A stretch of DNA of 6,208 bases from Planctomycetota bacterium (GTDB lineage Bacteria > Planctomycetota > PUPC01 > JABMSA01 > JAUWKK01), in the NCBI GenBank assembly GCA_030614245.1, contig JAUWKK010000183.1:1-6208 (forward strand), written 5' to 3'. How positions within the stretch are numbered: the first letter of the stretch is position 1; the number at the start of each line of letters is the position of its first letter. Below, piece after piece: positions 6,015 through 6,208 of this stretch. Under the pieces are notes generated by a model, which worked only from the letters and a program-made list of their open reading frames with translations, was not told where the DNA came from and did no database searches. The translations under genes and the position numbers were made by a program.

Positions 6015-6043
6015 AATATAGCGCAGCGGCAGGCAACTGTCGA
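6015..6043 (-). promoter_or_regulatory. Probable sigma70-type promoter of the lyase gene
   Basis: On the - strand, TCGACA (6038-6043), a 17-bp spacer and TATATT (6015-6020) each match the consensus hexamer at five of six positions. The predicted start near 6008 gives a leader of about 120 bases containing the Shine-Dalgarno-like site and the heptamer palindrome. Orientation and place fit the lyase. Confidence 0.55.
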
Positions 6044-6082
6044 ATGAATTCCGATCCGATTGCAGTTCTTGGCTCAATTACA

Positions 6083-6098
6083 CCTGCCGGCGGGCAGG
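6083..6098. repeat. Perfect GC-rich palindrome
   Basis: CCTGCC (6083-6088) pairs with GGCAGG (6093-6098) across the 4-base loop GGCG. It lies about 40 bp upstream of the lyase -35 hexamer. No T-run follows on either strand. It looks like a REP-type intergenic palindrome, or the terminator stem of a gene beyond the window. Confidence 0.5.
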
Positions 6099-6120
6099 CC
6101 GGACAGCACGTCAATCAGCG

Positions 6121-6180
6121 GATGGGTATGACCCCAGATCGTGGGGTATGCTGGCAAACCGTGCTCCAGAGGCAATGGGT
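6121..6180. repeat. Adjacent hairpins at the window edge
   Basis: ACCCCA (6131-6136) and TGGGGT (6142-6147) form a perfect 6-bp stem with loop GATCG, flanked by direct copies of GGGTATG (6124-6130 and 6144-6150). A second, decayed inverted repeat follows (AAACC near 6157, GGGTGTTT near 6177). The rest of 5992-6208 holds no supportable gene; short frames open to the edge on both strands are unconvincing. Confidence 0.45.
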
Positions 6181-6208
6181 GTTTCCAACCGCAATCGCAT
6201 GCAAGCTG

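Noticed and set aside
6074..6208. 45-codon - strand frame open to the window edge
   Set aside because: It could be the end of a neighbouring protein, but it runs through three palindromes and has no recognisable motif, and the other - strand frames are also open for about 30 codons from the edge.

Overview
The window is GC-rich bacterial chromosomal DNA with six protein genes and four intergenic stretches rich in short inverted repeats. No rRNA, tRNA, CRISPR array, insertion sequence or phage gene is visible. Several things suggest an environmental bacterium of the Planctomycetota or a related PVC-type lineage: HEAT-repeat lipoproteins with a Gly-Val/Asn-x-x-Phe ... Trp-Trp type tail, short-period palindromic repeats between genes, and loosely packed small operons. 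This is an inference from style. No single gene here is a lineage marker.

Layout. Positions 1-360 hold a tandem array of a roughly 107-109 bp unit. Each unit is itself an inverted repeat built from 10-bp words. The array runs right up to the first start codon. Four genes follow on the + strand (361-3736) with short gaps, probably one transcription unit: two tandem paralogous lipoproteins with C-terminal HEAT repeats, an RNase Z-like metallo-beta-lactamase-fold hydrolase, and RsmD, the 16S rRNA m2G966 methyltransferase. A GC-rich hairpin at 3742-3770 separates rsmD from a converging gene. On the - strand, 4193-3786 encodes a stand-alone CheY-like receiver protein, and 5887-4511 encodes an aspartase/class II fumarase family lyase. 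The 317-bp gap between these two holds a probable promoter for the receiver gene. The sequence upstream of the lyase (5888-6208) holds a good sigma70-type promoter, a strong Shine-Dalgarno-like sequence, an 80-bp palindrome made of 7-bp words, and further hairpins.

How the genes relate. RsmD (ribosome modification) and the RNase Z-like protein (possible RNA processing, or another hydrolase role) sit together in a plausible operon. The lipoproteins would act in the envelope and have no obvious functional tie to them. The receiver protein has no kinase or output gene in view, so its pathway is unknown. The lyase is a housekeeping enzyme linking fumarate with aspartate (or malate). The genes are mostly ordinary. 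The most unusual material is non-coding: two differently built palindromic word repeats (10-bp and 7-bp periods), each placed immediately 5' of a gene, where they appear to affect or replace normal translation-start signals.
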